From assembly GCF_002632485.1 (NCBI RefSeq), contig NZ_NIBU01000035.1, positions 1 through 36,546 of the forward strand: DNA of 36,546 bases, given 5' to 3'. Source of the stretch: Xenorhabdus innexi (lineage in GTDB: Bacteria > Pseudomonadota > Gammaproteobacteria > Enterobacterales > Enterobacteriaceae). The notes beneath the pieces are model-generated. The model saw only the letters and a program-made list of their open reading frames with translations, was not told the origin of the DNA and searched no databases. Both the position numbers and the translations under genes were made by a program. This document shows positions 8,086-16,703 of the stretch, piece by piece (position 1 is the stretch's first letter; each line of letters starts with the position of its first letter).

Positions 8086-8858
8086 AACAGTTCGTCCAAC
8101 TGTTCGAAGAACTCACGCTTGGCCGGGTTATCAAAACCGCCAAGCGTGCGAAGAAAGGCAGCCGCTGTATCCATTGAAACTTCTTCACGTAAGTTGCGAT
8201 GCACAAATGCGATATCCAGCCAGCGATCAGCCACGCCTCCCCGCCCAAGATCAATAAAATACAGCTTGTCATGTTCATCAACAAAAATATTGCTGTCACC
8301 GAGATCACCATGGGAAAACACACGATCCTCATTAGGTAAAGAGGAATAAAGGTGCATTAGCAAACTCTGTGGAGTCGTGATTCCCGGCCACTGTTCAAGG
8401 TCATATTCCTGAGCACACAAGCCATGATCCAGCAAATACTCAAGCTCATTGAGACGAAAGCCTGCGCCAGAGTCAAACGGACAATCAACAACAGACACAG
8501 ACTGCATCTGGTGCACGGCTTCATGAAACAGCTCTAGGACAGGCCGATTCGCCTTGATCCGGTCGTATAATGGTTCACCACGAACATCACAGGAGATCAT
8601 AAATTCGCCTTCTGAATTTTCCGCCACACAGACAACTTCCGCGACATTCAGGCGATCAGCCAGCCAATCCAGTACTGCGGCTTCACGCATGACGCTGTAA
8701 GTCGTATTGGCATAAACAGAAGGAGAATATTTGAGGAAAAAATGGTCATTACCCCGCATAAAACTGTAAACACGGCAAGGAGATTCACCGATTTCATCAG
8801 GGATTAAGGCAGCATTGCCAATAAAGCGGTCAATGTATGAGGGAAGTATAGGTAACAT
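8082..8858 (-). CDS. APH(3')-type aminoglycoside O-phosphotransferase
   Basis: The 258-residue protein closely follows the APH(3') family, which transfers phosphate from ATP to the 3' hydroxyl of kanamycin-type aminoglycosides. Motifs visible are FFLKYS (40-45, ATP-binding Lys43), Glu59, the Brenner motif FSHGDLGDSNIFV (181-193; catalytic Asp185, Asn190), FIDLGRGGVADRWLDIAF (201-218; metal-binding Asp203) and the typical DELF ending. The length matches APH(3') enzymes of about 264 residues. GGAAG precedes the ATG. The gene converges on the lux-like operon and overlaps its stop by a few bases. It may give resistance, or it may be a self-protection or biosynthetic kinase tied to the operon product. 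The phosphorylated substrate is inferred from family only. Confidence 0.85.
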   Translation of the reverse strand: MLPILPSYIDRFIGNAALIPDEIGESPCRVYSFMRGNDHFFLKYSPSVYANTTYSVMREAAVLDWLADRLNVAEVVCVAENSEGEFMISCDVRGEPLYDRIKANRPVLELFHEAVHQMQSVSVVDCPFDSGAGFRLNELEYLLDHGLCAQEYDLEQWPGITTPQSLLMHLYSSLPNEDRVFSHGDLGDSNIFVDEHDKLYFIDLGRGGVADRWLDIAFVHRNLREEVSMDTAAAFLRTLGGFDNPAKREFFEQLDELF

Positions 8859-8976
8859 TGAACTTCCTTTTTAAATTCAGAAACCTGAGTATAATTTAAC
8901 CGAAATAAGTGTAGTTGAGTTAGCCAACATTGTTACAAGAAAGGCGATCGGGATCTAATTTTGGTCAAAAAAACAC

Positions 8977-9006
8977 TTTACAAATGATATTGAGAACGAT
9001 TATCAT
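8977..9006 (+). promoter_or_regulatory. ryhB promoter
   Basis: TTTACA at 8977-8982 and TATCAT at 9001-9006 form a -35/-10 pair with an 18-base spacer, placing the RNA start near 9013. The -10 lies inside the Fur site, as expected for iron repression by promoter blocking. Confidence 0.55.
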
Positions 9007-9007
9007 T
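8989..9007. promoter_or_regulatory. Fur box controlling ryhB
   Basis: On the minus strand the site reads AATGATAATCGTTCTCAAT. It matches 16 of 19 positions of the AATGATAATCATTATCATT form of the Fur consensus. It overlaps the predicted promoter immediately upstream of the RyhB RNA, the arrangement known from Escherichia coli. Confidence 0.8.
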
Positions 9008-9012
9008 ATTAA

Positions 9013-9116
9013 CACTTTCAGTGCACCACCTTCAGGGTCATGTGAAAGTACGACATTGCTCACATTGCTTCCAGTGTTTACTTTATAGCCAGCAACTTGA
9101 TGTTGGCTTTTTTTTA
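9013..9116 (+). ncRNA. ryhB: RyhB iron-stress small RNA
   Basis: Bases 9044-9077 contain GAAAGTACGACATTGCTCAC followed by ATTGCTTCCAG, nearly identical to the conserved core of Escherichia coli RyhB (GAAAGCACGACATTGCTCAC...). The RNA ends in an AGCCAGCA/TGTTGGCT stem and a run of eight or more T at 9087-9116, like the known RyhB terminator. RyhB pairs with mRNAs of iron-containing proteins with the help of Hfq and lowers their expression when iron is scarce. The start is inferred from the promoter; the 5' third differs from E. coli. No other gene lies on this strand here. Confidence 0.9.
9087..9116 (+). terminator. Intrinsic terminator of ryhB
   Basis: The stem AGCCAGCA/TGTTGGCT closes a six-base loop and runs into TTTTTTTT, a textbook Rho-independent terminator and the Hfq-binding 3' end of the RNA. 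Confidence 0.85.
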
Positions 9117-9134
9117 TGTTTAATTTCAGGTAAT

Positions 9135-9165
9135 AAAAAACCCCGTTATTTTTCAACGAGGTTTT
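9135..9165 (-). terminator. Terminator of the 9184-9811 gene pair
   Basis: Read on the minus strand, AAAACCTCGTT and AACGGGGTTTT form an imperfect stem followed by further T residues. It sits just after the minus-strand 48-codon ORF and faces the ryhB terminator, so the two transcripts converge. Confidence 0.65.
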
Positions 9166-9183
9166 CAGTAATTGTTATTTGAT

Positions 9184-9330
9184 TTAGAGTGGTTTAAATA
9201 CAATTTTTCCTTTACTCTCTGCCTCTTTTTTAGCAGCGATAAACTTTTGAATCATCTCAATTTTACCCTGACGGATAGCTTCGAAATCGACTGTATCTTT
9301 TTCATGCTTATCTTTGCATTCGTATCGCAT
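9184..9330 (-). CDS. Small 48-residue hypothetical protein overlapping its upstream gene
   Basis: The ORF starts at an ATG at 9328-9330, inside the last codons of the 167-residue gene (overlap of 23 bases in another frame), with GGGGG a few bases upstream. The product begins MRYECKDKHEKDTVDFEAIR and ends GKIVFKPL; the middle is Lys/Glu-rich and likely helical. The overlap suggests translational coupling, and a terminator follows at 9135-9165, consistent with a real two-gene unit. I recognise no family. It is too short for most gene finders and could be chance, but the ribosome site and the overlap argue for it. Confidence 0.5.
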   Translation of the reverse strand: MRYECKDKHEKDTVDFEAIRQGKIEMIQKFIAAKKEAESKGKIVFKPL

Positions 9331-9811
9331 AACTACCCCCGTCATTTAAATATTCCAGACCATACTCTTTAACAAAGCGCTTCACATACCTGGGATATAT
9401 CTTATTGAGCTGCTCATTTTCTGCTGAAAAATACAACACATCTATGCTTTCATTTTGTGCAACCTTAACCATGAAGTCAACCAACGTACCGTAGAGGTAA
9501 TTCAGTTCACCCAGATTTAATTTCATAAGACCTTCTGGTTTAGAGAAAATTTTAGTTGGCTCAATGTATTGTTGCTCCAGATTATAGAAGCTAACAACCT
9601 GAACGTGCATAGTTTTCAAGTCATTACCCAGCATTTTATACATGGTTTCTGCGGCAACGGGATCCATAGATGGTGGACAAAAAAGCATCCTTAATTTTAT
9701 ACGTCGTGTTGTATTTTCAGAAAGTATGAATTCAATATCAAGGTAACTAATACCGTTAAATGTACCTAAATATGTCCCATAGTCGTCAGTAACTAATTTA
9801 TGCTGATGCAT
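9308..9811 (-). CDS. Hypothetical protein, 167 residues, family not recognised
   Basis: The protein is soluble in appearance, with no signal peptide or membrane segment. It has mixed strand and helix character: early strands around GTYLGTFNGISYLDIEFIL (12-30), a middle LYFSAEN strand and a final RYVKRFVKEYGLEYL helix (about 142-156) followed by a short strand, SYAIRM. The final helix-strand pair recalls the end of GNAT-like acyltransferase folds, but the acetyl-CoA loop is not visible, so no function is assigned. An AT-rich promoter region lies upstream to pckA. Its stop overlaps the start of the 48-residue ORF. It occupies the place where many enterobacteria have envZ-ompR beside pckA, and so may be lineage-specific. 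Confidence 0.6.
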   Translation of the reverse strand: MHQHKLVTDDYGTYLGTFNGISYLDIEFILSENTTRRIKLRMLFCPPSMDPVAAETMYKMLGNDLKTMHVQVVSFYNLEQQYIEPTKIFSKPEGLMKLNLGELNYLYGTLVDFMVKVAQNESIDVLYFSAENEQLNKIYPRYVKRFVKEYGLEYLNDGGSYAIRMQR

Positions 9812-10019
9812 GTAACCTATGCCCTAAAAATTTATAATGATTAATTAACGGCACATTTTTATCTTCCTCATACCCGCAATACATATATCAGGTATCACGA
9901 GCAAATACATTAGGGAAATAGGTAACGAAACTTAGCTCTGAAAACAGAACTAAATTAGCTATAAGGTAATTCAGAGCAAAAAATGAGGGAGTTTTGTTGG
10001 ATTAATTATTTCATATCAG

Positions 10020-10041
10020 AGGTGGGAGCACTGTCCCACCT
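10020..10041 (-). terminator. Hairpin after pckA
   Basis: AGGTGGGA at 10020-10027 pairs with TCCCACCT at 10034-10041 around a six-base loop. It lies about 45 bases beyond the pckA stop codon. The T run is weak on the minus strand, so termination may be partial or Rho-assisted. Confidence 0.55.
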
Positions 10042-10084
10042 TGTTTGATACAGCTAGCCTGAGTCTTTTACAACTCCAAGACTC

Positions 10085-11704
10085 TTACAACTTAGGCCCG
10101 GATTTCACCAACGCTTCACCAGCGGCGGTATCGGTATATTTATCGAAGTTATCAATGAAACGCTGTGCCAAATCTTTAGCTTTAACATCCCACTCAGATT
10201 TATCCGCGTAAGTATTGCGTGGATCTAGAATCCCGCTATCAACACCCGGCAATGTAGTAGGTACAGTCAGGTCAAAAATTGGTAATTCGATGGTATCCGC
10301 ATCTTCAATATCGCCATTTAAAATAGCATCAATAATCGCGCGGGTATCTTTGATAGAGATTCGTTTGCCAGTGCCGTTCCAGCCAGTATTCACCAGATAG
10401 GCTTTTGCACCGGATGCCTGCATACGCTTAACCAGCACCTCAGCATACTGAGTCGGGTGCAGCGACAGGAATGCCGCGCCAAAACACGCAGAGAAAGTCG
10501 GTGTCGGTTCTGTTACACCACGCTCTGTTCCGGCCAGCTTAGCGGTAAAACCTGACAGGAAGTGATATTGAGTCTGTTCCGGTGTCAGGCGGGAAACCGG
10601 TGGCAATACACCAAAAGCATCAGCAGTCAGGAAAATGACTTTGGTCGCATGCCCAGCTTTTGATACCGGCTTAACGATATTTTCAATATGGTAGATAGGA
10701 TAAGAGACGCGGGTATTTTCTGTTTTCGAACCATCATTGAAATCAACTGAACCATCAGCCAGCACAGTCACATTTTCCAGCAATGCATCACGGCGAATGG
10801 CGTGATAAATATCCGGTTCGGCTTCTTTCGACAGGTTGATGGTTTTTGCATAACAACCACCTTCGAAGTTAAATACGCCGTCATCGTCCCAGCCATGTTC
10901 ATCGTCACCGATCAATTTACGTTTCGGATCAGTGGAAAGTGTGGTTTTACCGGTACCGGAAAGGCCGAAGAAAACAGCTACATCACCTTGCTCACCCACG
11001 TTTGCGGAACAGTGCATGGAAGCAATACCTTTCAGTGGCAGCAGGTAGTTCATCATTGAGAACATTCCCTTTTTCATCTCACCGCCATACCAAGTACCGC
11101 CGATCAGCTGCATTTTTTCTGTCAGGTTAAAAGCAACAAAGTTTTCAGAGTTCAGACCCTGCTCTTTCCATTGTGGATTCGTACATTTAGCACCGTTCAT
11201 CACAATGAAATCCGGCGTGAAATCGATCAGCTCTTCATCCGAAGGGCGGATAAACATGTTTTTGACAAAATGAGCCTGCCATGCCACTTCCGTGATAAAA
11301 CGCACTTTCAGACGAGTGTCTGCATTCGCACCGCAGAACGCATCGACCACAAACAAACGTTTGCCTGAAAGCTGCTGAGTAACTAATCCCTTAAGATGAG
11401 ACCAGGTTTCCTGACTGAGAGGTTTATTATCGTTCTTACCTTTTCCCTGATCTGCCCACCACACCGTATCGCGAGTTACATCATCGCGCACAATGTATTT
11501 ATCTTTAGGAGAACGCCCTGTAAAAATCCCAGTATCTACTGCGACAGCACCAAGATTGGTCAATGTTCCTTTCTCATATCCCTGCAAAGAGGATTTTGTT
11601 TCTTCAGAGAATAACAATTCATAGCCTGGGTTATAGATAACTTCGCTGACATCACGAATACCATAAACCGTAAGCTCCTGCGCAGTAATGCCTGTAACGC
11701 TCAT
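10085..11704 (-). CDS. pckA: Phosphoenolpyruvate carboxykinase (ATP)
   Basis: PckA converts oxaloacetate and ATP into phosphoenolpyruvate, ADP and CO2, the entry step of gluconeogenesis, in the cytoplasm. The 539 residues match the E. coli enzyme (540). The kinase loop [14 protein letters not shown] carries Lys253, followed by the metal-binding GDDEHGWD segment; an earlier [12 protein letters not shown] stretch binds substrate. AGGAGC precedes the ATG. hslO lies upstream on the same strand as in E. coli, but with its own terminator between, so pckA is probably transcribed alone. No clear Crp site is evident upstream by eye. It works with acs and actP elsewhere in the window in growth on acetate and other gluconeogenic carbon. 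Confidence 0.97.
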   Translation of the reverse strand: MSVTGITAQELTVYGIRDVSEVIYNPGYELLFSEETKSSLQGYEKGTLTNLGAVAVDTGIFTGRSPKDKYIVRDDVTRDTVWWADQGKGKNDNKPLSQETWSHLKGLVTQQLSGKRLFVVDAFCGANADTRLKVRFITEVAWQAHFVKNMFIRPSDEELIDFTPDFIVMNGAKCTNPQWKEQGLNSENFVAFNLTEKMQLIGGTWYGGEMKKGMFSMMNYLLPLKGIASMHCSANVGEQGDVAVFFGLSGTGKTTLSTDPKRKLIGDDEHGWDDDGVFNFEGGCYAKTINLSKEAEPDIYHAIRRDALLENVTVLADGSVDFNDGSKTENTRVSYPIYHIENIVKPVSKAGHATKVIFLTADAFGVLPPVSRLTPEQTQYHFLSGFTAKLAGTERGVTEPTPTFSACFGAAFLSLHPTQYAEVLVKRMQASGAKAYLVNTGWNGTGKRISIKDTRAIIDAILNGDIEDADTIELPIFDLTVPTTLPGVDSGILDPRNTYADKSEWDVKAKDLAQRFIDNFDKYTDTAAGEALVKSGPKL

Positions 11705-11866
11705 TTATTGCTCCTGATCAGTTAGATTTTATCTCTATCTCCGCCGGAAATAATAAATATTTATGACTAATTAACCGCGATTGTTATCAAAAAATTGAAA
11801 TCTTATTATTTTTTTTAGTGTTATATGAGACACAGGACACGAAATAAAAAATTTTTAATAATAAAA

Positions 11867-11886
11867 AGGGCGTATTTATACGCCCT
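11867..11886 (-). terminator. Terminator of hslO
   Basis: A perfect AGGGCGTA/TACGCCCT stem with a four-base loop is followed on the minus strand by TTTTTATT. It sits 36 bases after the hslO stop codon. Confidence 0.85.
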
Positions 11887-11921
11887 CCAAAACTAATATA
11901 TAAATACAATCAATATAATTA

Positions 11922-12782
11922 TTATTGCTTCACTTCTTTTATTTCATCAATTGCTTTTTCATCGAAAATATAATGCATACCACAGAATTCACATTCCATG
12001 TCAATTTTGCCATCTTTATGCAGAATATCGCGCAGATCCTCTTCCGGTAAGGTTGCCAGAGTATCAGCACACCGTTGATGAGAACAGCCACAGCGGAACT
12101 CAATCTGCTGAGGTTCATACAGGGTGACATCTTCTTCATGGTAAAGACGATACAGAATTTCTTTTATATCCAGCGTAAACAGCTCTTCACCCTTGATAGT
12201 TGTCGTGAGCTGAACCAGATGACCAAGCATATCATCATCACCGGTTTGTGCTCCAGGCAGGTTCTGCAATAACATTCCACCAGCCGCCATTTTGCCATCC
12301 TGCACACCTGTACGGATAAACAATCTGGTTGGCAACTGTTCTGACTGCCTGAAGTACGCATCCAGACATTCAGCCAGCGTTTCGCCTTCCAGCGCGACAA
12401 CGCCCTGATAGCGCTCACCTTCTGTAGGTGTAACTGTAATGACCATATAACCATTACCAACCATATCACGCAGGCTGCTTTCAGCACGGATATCACCATC
12501 AATACGGGCAGTACCACGCATCTGCTGCTGGTTATTACCATTGATAACAGCCAGTTTAACAGGCCCGTCTCCCTGAATCTGTACGGTAATATCTCCGTTA
12601 AATTTCAGCGTGGCGGTCAACAGGCTGGTTGCGACCAACAATTCACCCAACAATTGCTGTACAGGCTGAGGAAAATTGTGATTTTCCAACATCCGCTGGT
12701 AAGTCTCACTGACGGTAACAAGTTCACCCCTGACAGAATGACTTTCAAATAAAAAGCGGTGTAATTGGTCATGTTTGATCAT
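11922..12782 (-). CDS. hslO: Hsp33 redox-regulated chaperone
   Basis: Hsp33 is a cytoplasmic holdase that protects proteins from aggregation when oxidants release its zinc. The 286-residue length fits the family. The redox switch is complete: Cys231 and Cys233 in CGCSHQRC, and Cys264 and Cys267 in CEFC close to the C-terminus, forming the C-x-C...C-x-x-C zinc centre. The N-terminal domain shows the usual [20 protein letters not shown] segment (about 45-64). It follows hslR on the same strand 83 bases downstream, and the two are probably cotranscribed heat-shock genes as in E. coli. The strong terminator after it separates it from pckA. Confidence 0.97.
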   Translation of the reverse strand: MIKHDQLHRFLFESHSVRGELVTVSETYQRMLENHNFPQPVQQLLGELLVATSLLTATLKFNGDITVQIQGDGPVKLAVINGNNQQQMRGTARIDGDIRAESSLRDMVGNGYMVITVTPTEGERYQGVVALEGETLAECLDAYFRQSEQLPTRLFIRTGVQDGKMAAGGMLLQNLPGAQTGDDDMLGHLVQLTTTIKGEELFTLDIKEILYRLYHEEDVTLYEPQQIEFRCGCSHQRCADTLATLPEEDLRDILHKDGKIDMECEFCGMHYIFDEKAIDEIKEVKQ

Positions 12783-12865
12783 AAATCTCTCTCATTTCAC
12801 TGAGACGGTTATCCTCTTTACCTTTCAAGCCGCCACTTTGCTGGCAACATAAGACTCGAAATTTA

Positions 12866-13282
12866 TTAGGATTCCAGCTCATTTAATTTTGTATTCTTGA
12901 ACTTAATCAGTGTACGCCGTTCTTTCTTATCCGGGCGACGATCAGGATGTGGCATCGTTAATGCATTCATTTTACGGGCTAAAGCCACTTTTTCCCGTTT
13001 AATGATGCTTTCTTCCGTTTCCTGATAAAGCTGCTGGGCTTCTGTAGCACCACGCCTTTGACTGCTGAGGGCCAGCACGGTGACTGTTCTCTCATCACTG
13101 CCCTGACGCAGTTTAATGACAGCATTCAACTCAACCAGTTTACTGGGCTTTCCCCGCTGCCCATTATAATGGACTTTGCCTCCATCAATCATGTCTCGCG
13201 CAATGGAGCGGGTTTTGTAAAAACGGGCTGCCCACAGCCACTTATCAAGGCGAACAGCTTGATTATTGTCTGAATTAGGCAT
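12866..13282 (-). CDS. hslR: Heat-shock ribosome-associated protein Hsp15
   Basis: Hsp15 binds stalled 50S subunits that still carry nascent chain and tRNA and helps recycle them. The 138-residue protein opens with an S4 RNA-binding fold: VRLDKWLWAARFYKTRSIARDMIDGGKV (about 10-37). It ends in a basic tail with PDRRPDKKERRTLIKFKNTK. Both features and the length match E. coli HslR. It lies upstream of hslO on the same strand. The GMP/IMP nucleotidase gene yrfG, which separates hslR from igaA in E. coli, is missing here; only 114 bases lie between. Confidence 0.95.
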   Translation of the reverse strand: MPNSDNNQAVRLDKWLWAARFYKTRSIARDMIDGGKVHYNGQRGKPSKLVELNAVIKLRQGSDERTVTVLALSSQRRGATEAQQLYQETEESIIKREKVALARKMNALTMPHPDRRPDKKERRTLIKFKNTKLNELES

Positions 13283-13396
13283 AGTTGTTCTCTCTGATTG
13301 TGCTGTTTCAATATTAACGGGTAATGTTCAGTCAACAATACCTGATCGGAGATGACAAAAAACAGGTTCAGGGTAGCATAGCCCACTTGACTATCG

Positions 13397-15505
13397 CTAA
13401 TTCATTGATTGTTCCTTCACATTGAAGCAACGGTCGTAGTACTGCTTTATATGCATAAGACGCAGCCTGTTTTTCTGTTTTTTCTTGATAACCAACATTC
13501 CATTGACTATCAGTGTCGCCATCAGTACCGCCAGAAAAAGACAGCTTCCCAGATAACGACTCAATGTCATAGAGTCAGGCTCACTGTGCAGCATAATATG
13601 GAGGGTTCCATTTGCATCTTCCGATAGCCCCGTTACGATACCTTTCGTTTCAAATGGCATATGCATCAATACCCCCACCAGCCGTAATAACTCATGCCAC
13701 CGCTGCAATGCAGTGGCATCATAAGTAATAAGTGCTGTAACAGGATACTCAACTAATGGACGTTCTTCATCACTCATCAATAAAACGCCCCCCGGTGGAG
13801 GACTGTTCAGGAGAATACTGAACCTGTCAGTTTCCCGGTAGATAAATGAAGCCGTGGTCGTATCAACTAATTTTCCTAATGCATCAGCACTCACTGAACG
13901 CAATAGTACCTTAGTTCCATTCAGTTTCCCTTTTTCTGTCTGACTTAAAAGGTCATCCCAGCTTTTGGCATTACTTAAATTAACCAGTGCATTTTTCAGC
14001 CGACTACAATCATTTTCCTTCTGACAAAGTGCATTCGTCTTCAAAATAATCTGAGAAAAATTATCGAGTAATGTCATGCCTGATTTAGCAATCACTTCAT
14101 TCAGACTGGGGTTGTATTTCCGGTTATGTTCCATGGGACGCAGTTGCTCATTTACCGTTGTCAGCAACGCCGATGCTTTATTAATAATATCCGATTCCGG
14201 TATGGGCAATAAATTACCGTTGTTCCAATAGATACCAAGGCAGTCAAACGGCATAAAAGAAAGCCGGCTCTGCCCGGGAAGCTTCTCTGACTTTGGCGGC
14301 ATGTAACACATTCCCGTACCCTTAACCCTCAGAACATCTCCTTCCCGCAACGGCATACTCAATAATTCACTGACATCAGTAATGACTTTGGTGTTACTGC
14401 CATGTAACCACGCAAAGCTTAATTTCATCGATAAACTGACAGGCTGATAAAAATACAATACAAGCATAGCTAAGACAGAAAATACCACCAGCATCTGATT
14501 CTTCCGGTAACGCTGATAAGGGTAGTGCTTTTCCTCTTCATGCAATGAAAGATGCGGCCCCTGACGGATAACATGGCAATTGGAGTACATTTCCACATCA
14601 GTGTGTTGATCAAGCTCATGAACAATATAGGGTTCCCAGTGAACAGGGTAAACAAGATCAACCCCTCCCAGAGAGATATTTTTTTTATTTTCCTGCTCAA
14701 ATTCGCTGAATACTCCCCAGCGTTTCAAGATGCCGCTGAAGCAGCTTATATTCAATAAATGGCGTGAAAATGGTAGCCTGAAAAACGGCCAGAAACTGGC
14801 AAGTATAAATAGAACAGAAACCAACATCAGCCACGGCAATAAGGGTGAAGGTACAAAAAGTGCCAGAAACCACAACGATAAGCCAACACACATTAATGCT
14901 CCTTCCTGAATACCAGTGGAGTGGCGCAGGCGATACTCTTCCGGGGTTTCTTTACGCAGATACAACAGGTTGGCATTCGAATTACCGTTTTTCTGAATTG
15001 AAGCATGCGCTGCTTTTTTGATATTCGGTGTGACCAACAAGTCTTGCTGATAGTCTGTCAGACTGTGACCATTCACGGCAATTACCAGCGGTATTGACGA
15101 AGTTTCAACAATATCAATGGTATTTCGCTGATTAACGAATGGCTCAAGCAGGGCAGGGAAATAGAGTTCTGTTTCATCAATATAGTAACGCCAGTGCTGC
15201 TTTTCCCCAGAAACAGCAGAAAAACGGGTGATGGTATGGCTGATGGTGTAAACGTTATTATCCCTGATGGGAAATACCGGATAGCCGGACATATAGCTTC
15301 TGTCTGACTTCGTCTGCGGCAGAATATTTTTCAAATAAGCTTCAATCACCTGAAATTCAACTGCATTCAGCTTACGGGTGGCTGTGTTAGTCTTCAATGA
15401 CATATAATGCGCGTTATCAGACCGCTTCCATCTGAAAGTCAGAAAGGAAACCATTATAGTCAGGCTAATGATAAAAATAGCCAATATAATGACCAGTGAA
15501 CTCAT
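13397..15505 (-). CDS. igaA: IgaA, inner-membrane inhibitor of the Rcs phosphorelay
   Basis: IgaA (YrfF/MucM) holds the RcsCDB envelope-stress relay in check from the inner membrane and is essential in several enterobacteria. The ATG at 15505 is preferred because GGAG sits about six bases upstream; an upstream in-frame ATG at 15553 lacks a good site. This gives 702 residues, near the E. coli length. Membrane segments fall near residues 3-23, a pair near 202-245, one near 338-358 and one near 650-672. The large segment between the last two (about 360-650) would be periplasmic, where IgaA contacts RcsD and RcsF in known relatives. The gene is divergent from nudE, as in E. coli. Confidence 0.92.
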   Translation of the reverse strand: MSSLVIILAIFIISLTIMVSFLTFRWKRSDNAHYMSLKTNTATRKLNAVEFQVIEAYLKNILPQTKSDRSYMSGYPVFPIRDNNVYTISHTITRFSAVSGEKQHWRYYIDETELYFPALLEPFVNQRNTIDIVETSSIPLVIAVNGHSLTDYQQDLLVTPNIKKAAHASIQKNGNSNANLLYLRKETPEEYRLRHSTGIQEGALMCVGLSLWFLALFVPSPLLPWLMLVSVLFILASFWPFFRLPFSRHLLNISCFSGILKRWGVFSEFEQENKKNISLGGVDLVYPVHWEPYIVHELDQHTDVEMYSNCHVIRQGPHLSLHEEEKHYPYQRYRKNQMLVVFSVLAMLVLYFYQPVSLSMKLSFAWLHGSNTKVITDVSELLSMPLREGDVLRVKGTGMCYMPPKSEKLPGQSRLSFMPFDCLGIYWNNGNLLPIPESDIINKASALLTTVNEQLRPMEHNRKYNPSLNEVIAKSGMTLLDNFSQIILKTNALCQKENDCSRLKNALVNLSNAKSWDDLLSQTEKGKLNGTKVLLRSVSADALGKLVDTTTASFIYRETDRFSILLNSPPPGGVLLMSDEERPLVEYPVTALITYDATALQRWHELLRLVGVLMHMPFETKGIVTGLSEDANGTLHIMLHSEPDSMTLSRYLGSCLFLAVLMATLIVNGMLVIKKKQKNRLRLMHIKQYYDRCFNVKEQSMN

Positions 15506-15779
15506 TTTTTCTCCACGCCCATGACAGCAGTACAGAAACTGACAAAATAACAATCCAAAGAAATTCTCAGAATCAGGTTATTCCTATTCTCGTCTTCTAT
15601 TTTTAATTTTATTTACAACATGTTATATAAATTTTCTCACACTAATTCACAAAAGACAGCATTTTCTGCAAAGCAGGATAATAACAAAAATACATACAAG
15701 CGATAATCGCTATCATTTACTAACATAATCCGCCATATTAAAGCAAAGTTTAAATACGCAACAACCATCAGGGGCAAGC

Positions 15780-16331
15780 ATGATTGAACTGAAAAAGCCT
15801 AAAATATTGAATATAAGTGATATTGCCCATTCTCGTTTATTCAACATCCAATCCGTTGATCTTGAATTCAGTAATGGAGCCCGACGTATTTATGAACGAA
15901 TGAAGCCAGCCAATCATGAAGCGGTTCTCATTATTCCGGTGATTGGCAATGAATTACTCCTGATACGTGAGTACGCTGTAGGCATTGAACAGTATGAACT
16001 GGGTTTTCCTAAAGGTGCGATTGATGCGGGGGAAAGTATATTTGAAGCCGCTAATCGTGAATTAAAGGAAGAAGTGGGATTAGGAGCCAAAAAGCTTGAG
16101 TTACTGACAAAACTGACGATGGCGCCTTCATATTTTTCCAGCAAAATGAACATCGTGATTGCACAGGATTTATACCCTGAAGTTCTGGAAGGAGATGAGC
16201 CGGAGCCACTGGTGCAGGTTCGCTGGCCTATCGCAGACATGATGTCCCTACTTGAACATCCCGATTTCAACGAAGCCAGAAATGTCAGCGCCTTATTCTT
16301 TGCGCAACGCTATCTGAATGAAAAAGGTTAA
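15780..16331 (+). CDS. nudE: NudE ADP-sugar / ADP-compound diphosphatase
   Basis: NudE hydrolyses adenine-containing diphosphates such as ADP-ribose, NADH and Ap3A in the cytoplasm. The Nudix box is intact at residues 79-101, starting GAIDAGE and continuing to RELKEEVGL, fitting G-x5-E-x7-R-E-U-x-E-E-x-G-U. Length (183) and the neighbouring divergent igaA match E. coli nudE. GGGGC lies upstream of the ATG as a modest ribosome site. A hairpin at 16403-16432 ends the transcript. A UDP- or GDP-sugar hydrolase is possible from the box alone; context and overall similarity favour NudE. Confidence 0.92.
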   Translation: MIELKKPKILNISDIAHSRLFNIQSVDLEFSNGARRIYERMKPANHEAVLIIPVIGNELLLIREYAVGIEQYELGFPKGAIDAGESIFEAANRELKEEVGLGAKKLELLTKLTMAPSYFSSKMNIVIAQDLYPEVLEGDEPEPLVQVRWPIADMMSLLEHPDFNEARNVSALFFAQRYLNEKG

Positions 16332-16703
16332 AATTACCTACAGCAGAGATGATTGCTTATCCTATCAATAGAAAAGCGTAATAGTATAACTATATGATAA
16401 AAGGGTATTAGAGACAGCTATCTTTAATACCCATCATCACAATATCTTCCTGATAATTTTTTTCTTTTTCTTCATTAAACATAATCTTAAAAACCCTATT
16501 GAAATAAAAACTTTTTTATAAACGATCAGATCCGAAATATATTTTAGGCTGGATAGCCCACAATAATAGGCCATAGTGTAACCGTTCCAATCGCACCGGA
16601 AACATAACTTAATATTATGAAAAAGGTGTTATGGAAAAGGTGTTATGGAAAATAGAAATGCCGTTCTCTTTTAACCACATTTCTATTTCAAAGGTAATCA
16701 TAT
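16332..16703. other. Gene-free stretch with tandem duplication and hairpin before the Tc-like remnant
   Basis: Beyond the nudE hairpin, a 14-base unit (GGAAAAGGTGTTAT type) is tandemly duplicated at about 16619-16648. Immediately after it, an 11-base perfect inverted repeat (AAATAGAAATG at 16650-16660, CATTTCTATTT at 16678-16688) brackets the ribosome-site region of the following ORF. No gene longer than a dozen codons is supported. Confidence 0.5.
16403..16432 (+). terminator. Hairpin after nudE
   Basis: GGGTATTAGAGA pairs with TCTTTAATACCC (one G-U pair) around CAGCTA. It lies about 70 bases after the nudE stop. A T run is lacking, so it may act as a weak terminator or a 3' stabiliser. Confidence 0.55.

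Noticed and set aside
8965-9156. 63-codon minus-strand frame over ryhB
   Set aside because: It covers the Fur box, the promoter and the RNA, has no ribosome site and is explained by the RNA gene on the other strand.
12164-12541. 125-codon frame shifted within hslO
   Set aside because: It is on the same strand as hslO in another frame, with composition typical of a shadow frame.
15506-15553. Longer igaA start (16 extra codons)
   Set aside because: The GGAG site supports the ATG at 15505; the extra residues are not part of the usual protein.
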